Below are positions 14,492-20,980 of a stretch of DNA of 20,980 bases, piece after piece. The translations under genes were made by a program, and so were the position numbers. The notes beneath the pieces are model-generated. The model searched no databases. It had not been told where the DNA came from and worked only from the letters and a program-made list of their open reading frames with translations. Source of the stretch: Klebsiella pneumoniae (GTDB lineage Bacteria > Pseudomonadota > Gammaproteobacteria > Pseudomonadales > Pseudohongiellaceae); the NCBI GenBank assembly GCA_945869725.1, contig CAMBPO010000042.1, forward strand, positions 1-20,980. The letters are read 5' to 3'. Each line of letters opens with the position of its first letter. The stretch's first letter is position 1.

Positions 14492-15550
14492 ATGGGCACA
14501 TTAATCGCTATTATCGTCTTTTCGATAAGCTTGTCATTTATCTGTTCTCTGCTTGAGGCTTCGTTACTCACGCTGACACCGAGTCACATCGTCAAGTACA
14601 GACACAGCAACCCCGATTTGTACGAAAAACTTCGCAAGCTTAAAGACCGTATCGATCAGCCACTGGCGGCGATACTCACACTCAATACTGTAGCGCACAC
14701 GTTTGGTGCTGCCGGTGTAGGCGCCCAGGTCGGTGTTGTCTTCGGCGATGGTTATCTGGGTGTTGTCTCCGCGGTTATGACATTCCTGATTCTTGTGCTT
14801 TCAGAAATTATCCCCAAAACTCTGGGCGCGCGTCATTGGCAGACTCTGGTGCCTATACTGCCGGTTACCCTTAACGGTATGATTTTTATCCTCAAGCCTT
14901 TTATCATGTTGTCTGACAAGATTACCCTCTGGATGGGTGTCGGTCCGGCCGATATCGATCTGCGATCAGAAATCAAGGCATTGACCAATCTGGGCCGCGA
15001 TACTGACCAGCTTGATGAAGACGAGCGGCGCGTCATTGCCAATATCCTTGACCTGCATGAAGTTAAAATCAAAGACATCATGACGCCGCGGACGGTATGT
15101 GAATATCTGACCAGTGGCGTAACAGTTGCCGAAGTTCTTGAAGGTTTGCGTGATACCGCGTTTTCACGTTATCCGGTGCTCGATGAGAGCGAACACCCCC
15201 AAGGCATTGTGTTCAGGGCTGAACTGCTAGATGCCGAGCCAGGCATGCTAATTAATGAATTGATCAAGCCTGTAAAAATTGTCACCGATGATGTCAGTGC
15301 TGAGTCAGTGATGACATCATTTCTGGCGGAACACCAGCATATGGCATTGGTATATGACCAGTACGGCACATGGCTGGGACTAGCAACCATGGAAGATGTT
15401 CTGGAAACCATCCTGGGACAACCCATCATGGATGAAACCGACGACATCCCCAACATGCGACGCTTTGCCCGCAAACGCTGGGAAAACCACATGAAACACC
15501 AAGGCACTACGCGCGGTCAGCAGCCAGCCGTCGACAGCTCGGTCGATTGA
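14492..15550 (+). CDS. CNNM/HlyC-CorC family membrane protein with CBS pair
   Basis: 352 aa. The N-terminal DUF21/CNNM domain has hydrophobic helices at about 1-28, 60-80, 88-112 and 120-145, with the conserved SEIIPKTLG after the third. A CBS pair spans about 190-310 (DIMTPRTVCEYL, SRYPVLDES, HMALVYDQYG, GLATMEDVLETILG). The usual C-terminal CorC_HlyC domain is missing, and the protein ends in a polar tail. Family members are linked to Mg2+/Co2+ efflux or homeostasis; the exact ion here is not shown. ATG 14492 is the only good start; AGGAG (14472-14476) lies somewhat far, 15 bases away. aroA begins about 60 bases downstream and may be cotranscribed. Confidence 0.9.
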   Translation: MGTLIAIIVFSISLSFICSLLEASLLTLTPSHIVKYRHSNPDLYEKLRKLKDRIDQPLAAILTLNTVAHTFGAAGVGAQVGVVFGDGYLGVVSAVMTFLILVLSEIIPKTLGARHWQTLVPILPVTLNGMIFILKPFIMLSDKITLWMGVGPADIDLRSEIKALTNLGRDTDQLDEDERRVIANILDLHEVKIKDIMTPRTVCEYLTSGVTVAEVLEGLRDTAFSRYPVLDESEHPQGIVFRAELLDAEPGMLINELIKPVKIVTDDVSAESVMTSFLAEHQHMALVYDQYGTWLGLATMEDVLETILGQPIMDETDDIPNMRRFARKRWENHMKHQGTTRGQQPAVDSSVD

Positions 15551-15571
15551 TAGCGCCTGTATGGCGCTTTC
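15551..15571 (+). terminator. Weak hairpin between the CNNM gene and aroA
   Basis: AGCGCC (15552-15557) pairs with GGCGCT (15563-15568), followed by only TT then CC. It could reduce but not stop read-through into aroA. Confidence 0.4.
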
Positions 15572-15574
15572 CAC

Positions 15575-15580
15575 TATAAT
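15575..15580 (+). promoter_or_regulatory. Perfect -10 box (TATAAT) upstream of aroA
   Basis: An exact TATAAT lies 33 bases before the chosen aroA ATG. A TTGATA at 15547-15552 is a good -35 match but sits 22 bases away, too far for the usual spacing, so the promoter may be activator-dependent or this may be chance. Confidence 0.4.
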
Positions 15581-15613
15581 CGGCCGCTGTTAACTTACTT
15601 GGCAGTTCTGATT

Positions 15614-16912
15614 ATGCATCCCCACGGCCCACTCGCGACACTCACCCTGAATCCGGTCAGCCACATTCAGGGTGAGGTCACGCTTCCCGGATCAAAAAGC
15701 CTGTCCAATCGCATCCTGTTGCTGGCAGCGCTGGCGCGGGGCGAAACTCGCATCAGTAATCTGCTGGACAGTGATGATGTCCGGTACATGCTGCAAGCCC
15801 TGCGTTTGCTCGGTGTGTCCTACCAACTCAGTGCCGACAAAACCGTTTGTGTAGTGCAGGGCAATGCTGGCCCGCTCAACCATCATGGCGTTCTAACACT
15901 GTTTTTGGGAAATGCCGGCACCGCCATGCGTCCGCTGACGGCTGCTCTGGCTGCCGGAACCGGTGAGTTTGAGTTGACCGGTGAACCACGAATGTCGGAG
16001 CGACCGATTGCCGACCTGGTTGATTCACTCAAGGCCTGCGGTGCCAGTATTGACTACACCGGGCCTCTTGGTTTCCCCCCTTTACACATTCATGCGGCTG
16101 GTTTGCGTGGTGGTCAAGTCAGCATCCGCGGCAATATCTCCAGTCAGTTTCTGACCGCCATGCTGATGGCAGGACCGCTTTGCCGCGACGGTCTGGACAT
16201 TACGGTGGAAGGCGAACTGGTATCCAAACCTTATATCCACATTACGCTGGATGTCATGAAGCGTTTTGGTGTGGACGTTGAAAATCATCAAGACCAGCGC
16301 TTTGTTATTGGTGCCGGTCAGCACTATGTGGCGCCCGGTGACATCATGGTTGAAGGTGATGCCTCCTCGGCATCCTATTTTCTGGCGGCAGCCGCGATTG
16401 CCGGTGGCACGGTGCGTGTTCATGGCACCGGCAAGGCCAGTGTGCAAGGTGATGCCAGATTTGCCGAGGTATTGGAGCAGATGGGCGCCAGCGTTATCTG
16501 GGGTGATACCTGGATAGAGGTCAGCAAAGGTGATCTGATCGGGGTGGACGTCGATTTAAATCACATCCCGGATGCGGCGATGACCATTGCCACAACAGCC
16601 TTGTTTGCCAAAGGTCCGACCGCCATCCGCAACATTTACAACTGGCGCGTCAAAGAAACCGATCGCTTGTCAGCCATGGCTACAGAACTTCGCAAGGTGG
16701 GTGCACACGTGGAGGAGGGCGAAGACTTCATCGTCATCCACCCGCCAGCCTCCGTGTTGCCAGCGGTCATTGACACCTACAACGATCACCGAATGGCCAT
16801 GTGTTTTTCATTAGCGGCGTTTGGGGGCAGCCCCATCGTCATCAACGATCCCGGCTGCACAGCAAAAACCTTTCCGGGCTATTTTGAGTTGTTCAGCAGT
16901 TTGACCCGGTAG
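15614..16912 (+). CDS. aroA: 3-phosphoshikimate 1-carboxyvinyltransferase (EPSP synthase, class I)
   Basis: 432 aa, the usual length. It joins shikimate-3-phosphate and phosphoenolpyruvate in the chorismate pathway, in the cytoplasm. Signatures: LPGSKS with Lys28 near the start, [12 protein letters not shown] (Gly99-Thr109), [45 protein letters not shown] and [11 protein letters not shown]. The Gly102/Pro107 context matches class I enzymes, which are expected to be glyphosate-sensitive. ATG 15614 gives the family N-terminus; TTG 15599 would add five residues. No strong Shine-Dalgarno sequence is visible. Confidence 0.97.
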   Translation: MHPHGPLATLTLNPVSHIQGEVTLPGSKSLSNRILLLAALARGETRISNLLDSDDVRYMLQALRLLGVSYQLSADKTVCVVQGNAGPLNHHGVLTLFLGNAGTAMRPLTAALAAGTGEFELTGEPRMSERPIADLVDSLKACGASIDYTGPLGFPPLHIHAAGLRGGQVSIRGNISSQFLTAMLMAGPLCRDGLDITVEGELVSKPYIHITLDVMKRFGVDVENHQDQRFVIGAGQHYVAPGDIMVEGDASSASYFLAAAAIAGGTVRVHGTGKASVQGDARFAEVLEQMGASVIWGDTWIEVSKGDLIGVDVDLNHIPDAAMTIATTALFAKGPTAIRNIYNWRVKETDRLSAMATELRKVGAHVEEGEDFIVIHPPASVLPAVIDTYNDHRMAMCFSLAAFGGSPIVINDPGCTAKTFPGYFELFSSLTR

Positions 16913-16924
16913 TCAAAAAAGCGG

Positions 16925-16950
16925 CAACCCAAAGCCGACAACCCAAAGCC
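16925..16950 (+). repeat. Two copies of CAACCCAAAGCC between convergent genes
   Basis: A 12-base direct repeat (16925-16936 and 16939-16950) with 14-base period fills most of the 43-base gap between the aroA and CocE/NonD stops. Probably slippage DNA with no known role. Confidence 0.5.
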
Positions 16951-16955
16951 AGCAA

Positions 16956-18629
16956 TCAAAAGCCCCCGGTGACAACCGGCAGCACAATCGACGACGACCG
17001 GTTACTGTCAAAATAAATCGTATTCTGCGCAGATGTTGCTGGTGCGGTCACATCATCCAGCGCAGCACCGTTGTTTGGATTCACCGCAAAGCGCGGGAAG
17101 TTGCTTGATGTGATGTGCACGCCAATCCGGTGGCCTTTTTCGAAGGTCTGGGCAGTGCTCCACAGGTTGATGTTAAGTTTCTCAACAGCGCCAGGAGTCA
17201 TCAGTTTCACATCCTCCGCATTCTGTCCGTCGCGAAAGCGTGCGCGGATCGGGTAATCCAGAATCAATGCCTCGTAACCATCCGGGTAGATATCCACCAG
17301 TTTGACAACAAAGTCGGTATCCAGCGCGTCGGTTGATACATACAACTCCATGTCGATATGGCCGGCAACCACCGTGTCGCTATCGAGTACCGGCGTGGCA
17401 AAGCGCAAGTAGTCCTGTCGCTGACCGATTTCACGCTGATCACGCGGACCGACATCTGCCCCCAAATTCTGACCGCCCATCGTCGGAACCGGATTGGCCG
17501 GATCAAAGGTATAGGTTTTAAAAGCCTCAGCCGCAGATGGCGGCGTGGTTGCCAGGCTCATGTCCGGCTGCAAATAGTAGTTTGTCAGTGTGGCTGCAGG
17601 TGGCCAACTGTCCATATGAATCACCCGGTTGTGCGCAGACACAGCGCCTTTGCGCGCAGAGCCCATCATATAAATGCTAACCGCCGGCTCATCCATAATG
17701 CCGTTATCAATATCCTTGAGCCAGTAATCCCACCAGCGCATCTGTTGTTCGATGTCGCCATTTATAAAACCGCCGCCGGGATATTCCAGATCACCTTGCA
17801 AAGTGCCGTGCCCGAATGCGCCCATAAACAGCTTTTGTTTGCCGCGCGCAGCCTCGTGGCCATCATTCTGCAGATATACAAAATTAAACAACGAGCCTTC
17901 CGCATAAATGTCATGCCAGCCGCCAACGTTGTACACAGGAATCTGCACATTATGACGATGGAACAGGAAATCCGTGGCGCGCCACTGCTCATCAAGCACC
18001 GCGCGTGCCCGATAGGCGTTGATCATGTCTTCACTGACGCCCTGACCACGCAGCCAGCCGCCGGAATGACTTTCCTTGAATACGCCGCCGACAAAGCGTG
18101 AGCGGTAAAACAGGCTGTCCGGTGCCACGGTCACATAGGCAGCGGTCAAATGCGGTGGTGCGGAGGCGGCAGCCAGATTGGAGGTAATGCCGGGTGCGGA
18201 GGTGCCAAATATGCCAATCTTGCCATCGCTGAACGGCTGGGCAGCGATCCACTCCACGGTGTCATAGCCGTCTTCGATGTCAGTTTCAAACGGACGGTTT
18301 TCACCTTCGGAGTCATAACGGCCACGCACATCCTGCGAGATCAGTGCATAACCGCGCTCGTTATAACGCGCTACGCTGCTGTCCACACCATCTTTGTCGT
18401 AGGGGGTTCGTGTTAACACCACCGGGAAAGGGCCGTCACCGTCAGGCAGATAAATGTTGGTGGCCAGATTCACGCCATCACGCATCGGCACCATCACAAT
18501 CTGCTTGTTGGCTGGGCCGGCTTGCGCCCACGCGCGGTTGTCGATAGAAGTCAGGCACAACAAGCCAAACAGCAAAAGCGCCAGGTATGATGGTGTGGTT
18601 TTAATTCTGGTGTACATTGCGGTTGTCAT
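16956..18629 (-). CDS. Secreted CocE/NonD-family (X-Pro dipeptidyl-peptidase-like) hydrolase
   Basis: 557 aa. A Sec signal peptide (hydrophobic SYLALLLFGLLCLTS, cleavage near NRAWAQA) sends it to the periplasm or outside. The alpha/beta-hydrolase domain carries the expected triad: Ser144 in GTSAPG (a variant of the usual GxSYxG), Asp240 in GGWHDIYAEG and His274 in GAFGHG, with Tyr of RTPYDK for the oxyanion hole. Residues about 340-557 form the X-Pro peptidase C-terminal jelly-roll (DTDFVVKLVDIYPDG, NLWSTAQTFEKGHRIGVHITSSNFPRF). Relatives include cocaine esterase, alpha-amino acid ester hydrolases and dipeptidyl peptidases; the substrate cannot be told. ATG at 18629 has AGAGG just upstream; frames farther upstream lack a signal peptide start. 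Confidence 0.92.
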   Translation of the reverse strand: MTTAMYTRIKTTPSYLALLLFGLLCLTSIDNRAWAQAGPANKQIVMVPMRDGVNLATNIYLPDGDGPFPVVLTRTPYDKDGVDSSVARYNERGYALISQDVRGRYDSEGENRPFETDIEDGYDTVEWIAAQPFSDGKIGIFGTSAPGITSNLAAASAPPHLTAAYVTVAPDSLFYRSRFVGGVFKESHSGGWLRGQGVSEDMINAYRARAVLDEQWRATDFLFHRHNVQIPVYNVGGWHDIYAEGSLFNFVYLQNDGHEAARGKQKLFMGAFGHGTLQGDLEYPGGGFINGDIEQQMRWWDYWLKDIDNGIMDEPAVSIYMMGSARKGAVSAHNRVIHMDSWPPAATLTNYYLQPDMSLATTPPSAAEAFKTYTFDPANPVPTMGGQNLGADVGPRDQREIGQRQDYLRFATPVLDSDTVVAGHIDMELYVSTDALDTDFVVKLVDIYPDGYEALILDYPIRARFRDGQNAEDVKLMTPGAVEKLNINLWSTAQTFEKGHRIGVHITSSNFPRFAVNPNNGAALDDVTAPATSAQNTIYFDSNRSSSIVLPVVTGGF

Positions 18630-18721
18630 CGGAGACCTCTTTATTGTTATGACGTTTTTCTTAAGGCGGTATGCAATTTTGAGCCGTTTAGTTGAGGGTA
18701 GTAGAGAACATAAAATCCAGC

Positions 18722-19696
18722 ATGTCAAAGCCACAAACAACTCAGCACATCATTGAGCAGTTCATGATTGATCAGCGGCTTTCGGCTGAATTTACGAACA
18801 TGGCCACGGAGTATTTTTTGCCACTGGCAGACCATATCGCCCAGAGCCATCTCAAGCAGCAGCAAACTCAAGTGGTGGGCATCAATGGCGCTCAGGGTAC
18901 CGGCAAATCCACATTGTCCGAGTTGTTAAGACGCCTGTTACATGCGAGGCAGATTAAATGCGTGGTGTTGTCGATTGATGACCTCTATCTCACGCGCACG
19001 CAACGCGCTGATCTTGCGCGCGACATCCACCCTTTGCTGCAAACACGCGGCGTGCCCGGTACGCATGATCTGGCGTTGGGGCTCTTGCTGCTTGACACAC
19101 TCAAGGCGGCGGACACTCATTCCCGCATCCACATTCCGCGCTTCGACAAAGCTCAGGATGACAGGCGGCCGCTCGCGGATTGGCAGCTACATGCAGGGCG
19201 AGTGGATGTGATCATTCTCGAAGGCTGGTGTGTGGGCGCGCGGCCAGCATCGCTTTCGGGCGCGCCAATCAACACGCTGGAGCAGCGTCATGACGCGGAT
19301 GGCCGCTGGCGTGCTTTTGTAGAACAACAGTTACAAGCGTATCAGCGCCTCTTCCGGCACATCGATCTGTTGGTCATGTTAAAAGCACCGTCAATGGACA
19401 GCATTACGGAGTGGCGATGGTTGCAGGAGGAAAAACTGCAGCAGGAAAAACTGCAGCAGGAAAAACTAAGAGAGGAAAAACTGCAGGAGGAAAAGCTAAG
19501 AGAGGATCGCCTTGCCGCTGCGCCAGCAACAATCATGGACAAGGCAGAGGTGCGCAGATTTATCATGCACTATGAACGCCTGACGCGCATGATGTGGGAG
19601 ACATTGCCGCAACACGCTGATGTGCTGTTTGAGCTCGATGATGCCCATAACATCGCAGCAGCAAGCTATCAGCACAGCTGCAACGCTACGCCTTAA
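18722..19696 (+). CDS. Predicted P-loop kinase, D-glycerate 3-kinase-like
   Basis: 324 aa. Walker A is GINGAQGTGKST (Gly53 to Thr64, Lys62). SIDDLYLTRTQRADLARDIHPLLQTRGVPGTHD is characteristic of the plant/cyanobacterial glycerate kinase and yeast Tda10 family. IPRFDKAQDDRRP, ILEGWCVGARP and HYERLTRMMWETLP also fit. It would phosphorylate glycerate to 3-phosphoglycerate using ATP in the cytoplasm; substrate is inferred from family. Odd: residues about 234-263 (19421-19510) form six 5-residue units, LQEEK and variants, expanding the short polar segment after EWRW. ATG 18722 is preferred to TTG 18692; no clear Shine-Dalgarno sequence. Its stop abuts that of the DedA gene on the other strand. 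Confidence 0.87.
   Translation: MSKPQTTQHIIEQFMIDQRLSAEFTNMATEYFLPLADHIAQSHLKQQQTQVVGINGAQGTGKSTLSELLRRLLHARQIKCVVLSIDDLYLTRTQRADLARDIHPLLQTRGVPGTHDLALGLLLLDTLKAADTHSRIHIPRFDKAQDDRRPLADWQLHAGRVDVIILEGWCVGARPASLSGAPINTLEQRHDADGRWRAFVEQQLQAYQRLFRHIDLLVMLKAPSMDSITEWRWLQEEKLQQEKLQQEKLREEKLQEEKLREDRLAAAPATIMDKAEVRRFIMHYERLTRMMWETLPQHADVLFELDDAHNIAAASYQHSCNATP
19421..19510 (+). repeat. Six 15-bp tandem repeats inside the kinase gene
   Basis: Six in-frame units encode LQEEK, LQQEK, LQQEK, LREEK, LQEEK and LREDR. DNA units such as CTGCAGCAGGAAAAA recur with small changes (CTGCAG or CTAAGA starts). Unit length is a multiple of three, so copy-number change keeps the frame. The product is a highly charged, probably helical insert. 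Confidence 0.9.
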
Positions 19697-20308
19697 CTAA
19701 TGCTGTTTGCCATGGCGCCATCGCCAGATCAATGCGGCGCCGAGTTCAACAAAAATCAGCACCACCAGCACCTGAACGGCCAGGGTAGAAGCATTGGCGT
19801 CCGGCACCAAGCCCACCGCAAAATAACCAACACCAATAAACAGACAGTTCCACAGCAGTATGCCCGCAAACGTTGCCACGCTGAAGGCTTTGGCATCCGC
19901 GTGAAACAATCCGGCAATAATGGGTGATATCAGCCGGATGGTCGGGATCAGTTGCATGACAAACGCCAGCGTGCGTTGATTGGCCCGGAATGACAGTACG
20001 GTGCGATCCACCCGTGCCTGCGACAAACCCACTATGCGCCCGACCCAGTACAAAAAGCGATAGCTGCGCTCCTCACTAAGAGACACAGCCAAGCCGTAAA
20101 ACACCAGACACCCGCTGACACTGCCGGTCACGGTTCCAGCAATGGCTGCCAGCAGCGACCACTCACCATTGCCAGCAGCAATGCCAATAGCAACCAGCAC
20201 ACCGTACGACGGCAGCAGCGGGATAAAGCGCTCGGCAAGGCCCAACGCCAGCAGGCCAACAATGCCATAGACGGCGATCCATTGAATAATTGTGCCTAAC
20301 GGGTCCAT
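19697..20308 (-). CDS. DedA-family membrane protein
   Basis: 203 aa, typical for DedA (SNARE-associated) proteins. Hydrophobic segments at about 1-20, 33-70, 110-165 and 170-195. The N-terminal AERFIPLLPSYGVLVAIGIAAG region corresponds to the family's E...P...P loop, and FRANQRTLAFVMQLIPTIRLISPIIAGLFH to the conserved second half with the Arg and Pro of re-entrant loops. DedA proteins act in the inner membrane, with roles in lipid carrier (undecaprenyl phosphate) or phospholipid translocation; the specific role here is unknown. ATG 20308 (MDPLGTII) is chosen because the upstream 37 residues are polar and start inside the terminator region. Confidence 0.88.
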   Translation of the reverse strand: MDPLGTIIQWIAVYGIVGLLALGLAERFIPLLPSYGVLVAIGIAAGNGEWSLLAAIAGTVTGSVSGCLVFYGLAVSLSEERSYRFLYWVGRIVGLSQARVDRTVLSFRANQRTLAFVMQLIPTIRLISPIIAGLFHADAKAFSVATFAGILLWNCLFIGVGYFAVGLVPDANASTLAVQVLVVLIFVELGAALIWRWRHGKQH

Positions 20309-20415
20309 CGTGGGGCTGTCTCTGCTTGGTCGCGTTTGATGAGAATCACAAAGCCGCGATGCTACCGGATCGCCACTGCGCCATCCAGTGCCGTTAGTTT
20401 GCAGGCAAATGTCAG

Positions 20416-20446
20416 GCAAAAAAAACCCCGCAGAGCGGGGTTCTTT
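20416..20446 (-). terminator. Rho-independent terminator for minus-strand transcription from the pilus/secretion remnant
   Basis: AACCCCGC (20424-20431) pairs with GCGGGGTT (20435-20442) around a 3-base loop. On the minus strand the stem is followed by a run of T (the A-run at 20418-20425), so it ends transcription coming from the right. On the plus strand CTTTT follows, so it may act weakly both ways. Confidence 0.85.
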
Positions 20447-20464
20447 TAAGTGCAGGTACCGCGA

Positions 20465-20641
20465 TTACATGCGGTAGCAGACTGTGTATTGTGCGGTTAG
20501 TAAGTAATTGGCGTCTGTAGAAGCAGCATTGGGGATTGCCGTGCCATTGTTAAAGCCCGCACGCATTATGCCGGTGTTATGTACCCCGTCATCCATCTGA
20601 AGGTCAATAGCAGCAGCAGCTTCACCGGGTACACTGCTCAT
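20465..20641 (-). pseudogene. Pilin/pseudopilin-like C-terminal fragment
   Basis: A 58-residue frame from ATG 20641 to TAA 20465 reads VPGEAAAAIDLQMDDG, VHNTGIMRAGF and ANYLLTAQYTVCYRM. The iD-x-x-x-DDG-x-x-x-TG pattern resembles the C-terminal part of type IV pilins and pseudopilins. It lacks the hydrophobic N-terminal helix and prepilin cleavage site, and going upstream the frame runs into the ATPase gene and stops near 20705. So it appears to be the tail of a longer pilin gene whose front is missing. No ribosome site was seen at the ATG. Identification rests on pattern alone. Confidence 0.5.
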
Positions 20642-20664
20642 ACACAGTATTGGTCTGCCAGCGG

Positions 20665-20980
20665 CTATACCCGCAGCTTGAGAGCTTTGTCGGCCAGGAT
20701 ATTAATGCGGCGTGTGAGGCCGCCAGAGGCTTTGGCAATCAGGTTCTCAGCAGCTTTGCTGAATACTTGCGGGGCCGGGCAACCTGCGGCTTTCAGGCGA
20801 TGGCGCAGGTAATCACTGACCTCTTCCGGCCTCAATGGGTTCAGGTAGAAGCTGTGAGTAATTCGCTCCTTTAACTGGCGAATACTTTTATCCTGCAGAT
20901 TTTTATCGAGTTCGGGTTGTCCGAACAATACGATCTGCATCAGTTTATGCTGATGAGTCTCCAGATTACTGAATAAGCGG
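20665..20980 (-). CDS. ExeA/MshM-like AAA ATPase, 3' part, probably truncated
   Basis: The frame is open to the window's right edge (5' end outside) and ends at TAG 20665-20667, giving about 104 residues. RLFSNLETHQHKLMQIVLFGQPEL is the hallmark of the ExeA/GspA/MshM AAA ATPases, which assist type II secretion or MSHA pilus assembly at the inner membrane. LKERITHSFYLNPLRPEEVSDYLRHRLKAAG and the sensor-2 GGLTRRINILADKAL follow. Family members normally run tens of residues past this point; here the sequence turns to KLRV and stops. Pilin-like coding sequence in another frame begins immediately after. The gene is therefore likely broken near its 3' end. Whether the rest is intact cannot be seen. 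Confidence 0.8.
   Translation of the reverse strand, partial: RLFSNLETHQHKLMQIVLFGQPELDKNLQDKSIRQLKERITHSFYLNPLRPEEVSDYLRHRLKAAGCPAPQVFSKAAENLIAKASGGLTRRINILADKALKLRV

Noticed and set aside
16956..16985. Terminator overlapping the end of the CocE/NonD gene on the minus strand
   Set aside because: A short CCGGT/ACCGG stem is present, but it lies within coding sequence and is followed by only four T, so it is not listed as a feature.
17358..18101. 247-codon open frame on the plus strand
   Set aside because: It lies fully opposite the well-supported CocE/NonD gene, has no recognisable domain and no ribosome site; it is a shadow.
20579..20874. Plus-strand open frames of 74-77 codons near the right end
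   Set aside because: They lie opposite the ATPase and pilin-like sequences, which have recognisable motifs.

Overview
The window looks like a chromosome segment of a free-living, aerobic, probably marine Gammaproteobacterium. It carries RlmKL and RlmJ, class I AroA, a DedA protein, a ZnuD-like TonB receptor, a periplasmic PQQ dehydrogenase and an ExeA/MshM-type ATPase. Genes are dense, mostly monocistronic or in short pairs, and separated by clear intrinsic terminators. I see no tRNA, rRNA, CRISPR array, phage gene or transposase. Genus cannot be set from the sequence alone.

Layout. (1) 1-3234 is a small family cluster around a predicted secreted copper monooxygenase. It holds the 3' end of one PHM-like gene (2-64), a redoxin plus cytochrome c gene (378-1244), an intact PHM-like gene with all six predicted copper ligands (1536-2492), and a decayed third PHM-like copy (2689-3160). 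The two main genes each have a strong inverted repeat in the 5' leader. (2) 3266-4363 is an Old Yellow Enzyme. (3) 4374-8080 holds two divergent 23S rRNA methyltransferases, rlmKL (minus) and rlmJ (plus). A small secreted PPC-like protein follows rlmJ closely. (4) 8131-9675 (minus) is a GNAT-nitrilase fusion. (5) 9973-12030 is a secreted PQQ dehydrogenase, and 12199-14316 a TonB receptor with a His/Asp-rich loop (likely zinc). (6) 14492-16912 holds a CNNM/CBS membrane protein and aroA. (7) 16956-18629 (minus) is a secreted CocE/NonD hydrolase. (8) 18722-20308 holds a glycerate-kinase-like P-loop kinase with an internal 15-bp repeat array, convergent with a DedA protein (minus). (9) 20424-20980 (minus) holds the 3' part of an ExeA/MshM-like ATPase, cut short and abutting a pilin-like C-terminal tail. 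It looks like the scar of a deletion in a pilus or secretion locus.

How the genes may work together. The most coherent and least ordinary unit is region 1. Redoxin, cytochrome c and PHM-like domains are known to occur fused in one large bacterial protein. Here they sit in separate secreted proteins, and the monooxygenase subunit has been duplicated and is decaying. The c-type cytochrome could deliver electrons to the copper subunit; this is inference. The PQQ dehydrogenase and TonB receptor form a second periplasm/outer-membrane region, but each has its own terminator. Most of the rest is housekeeping.
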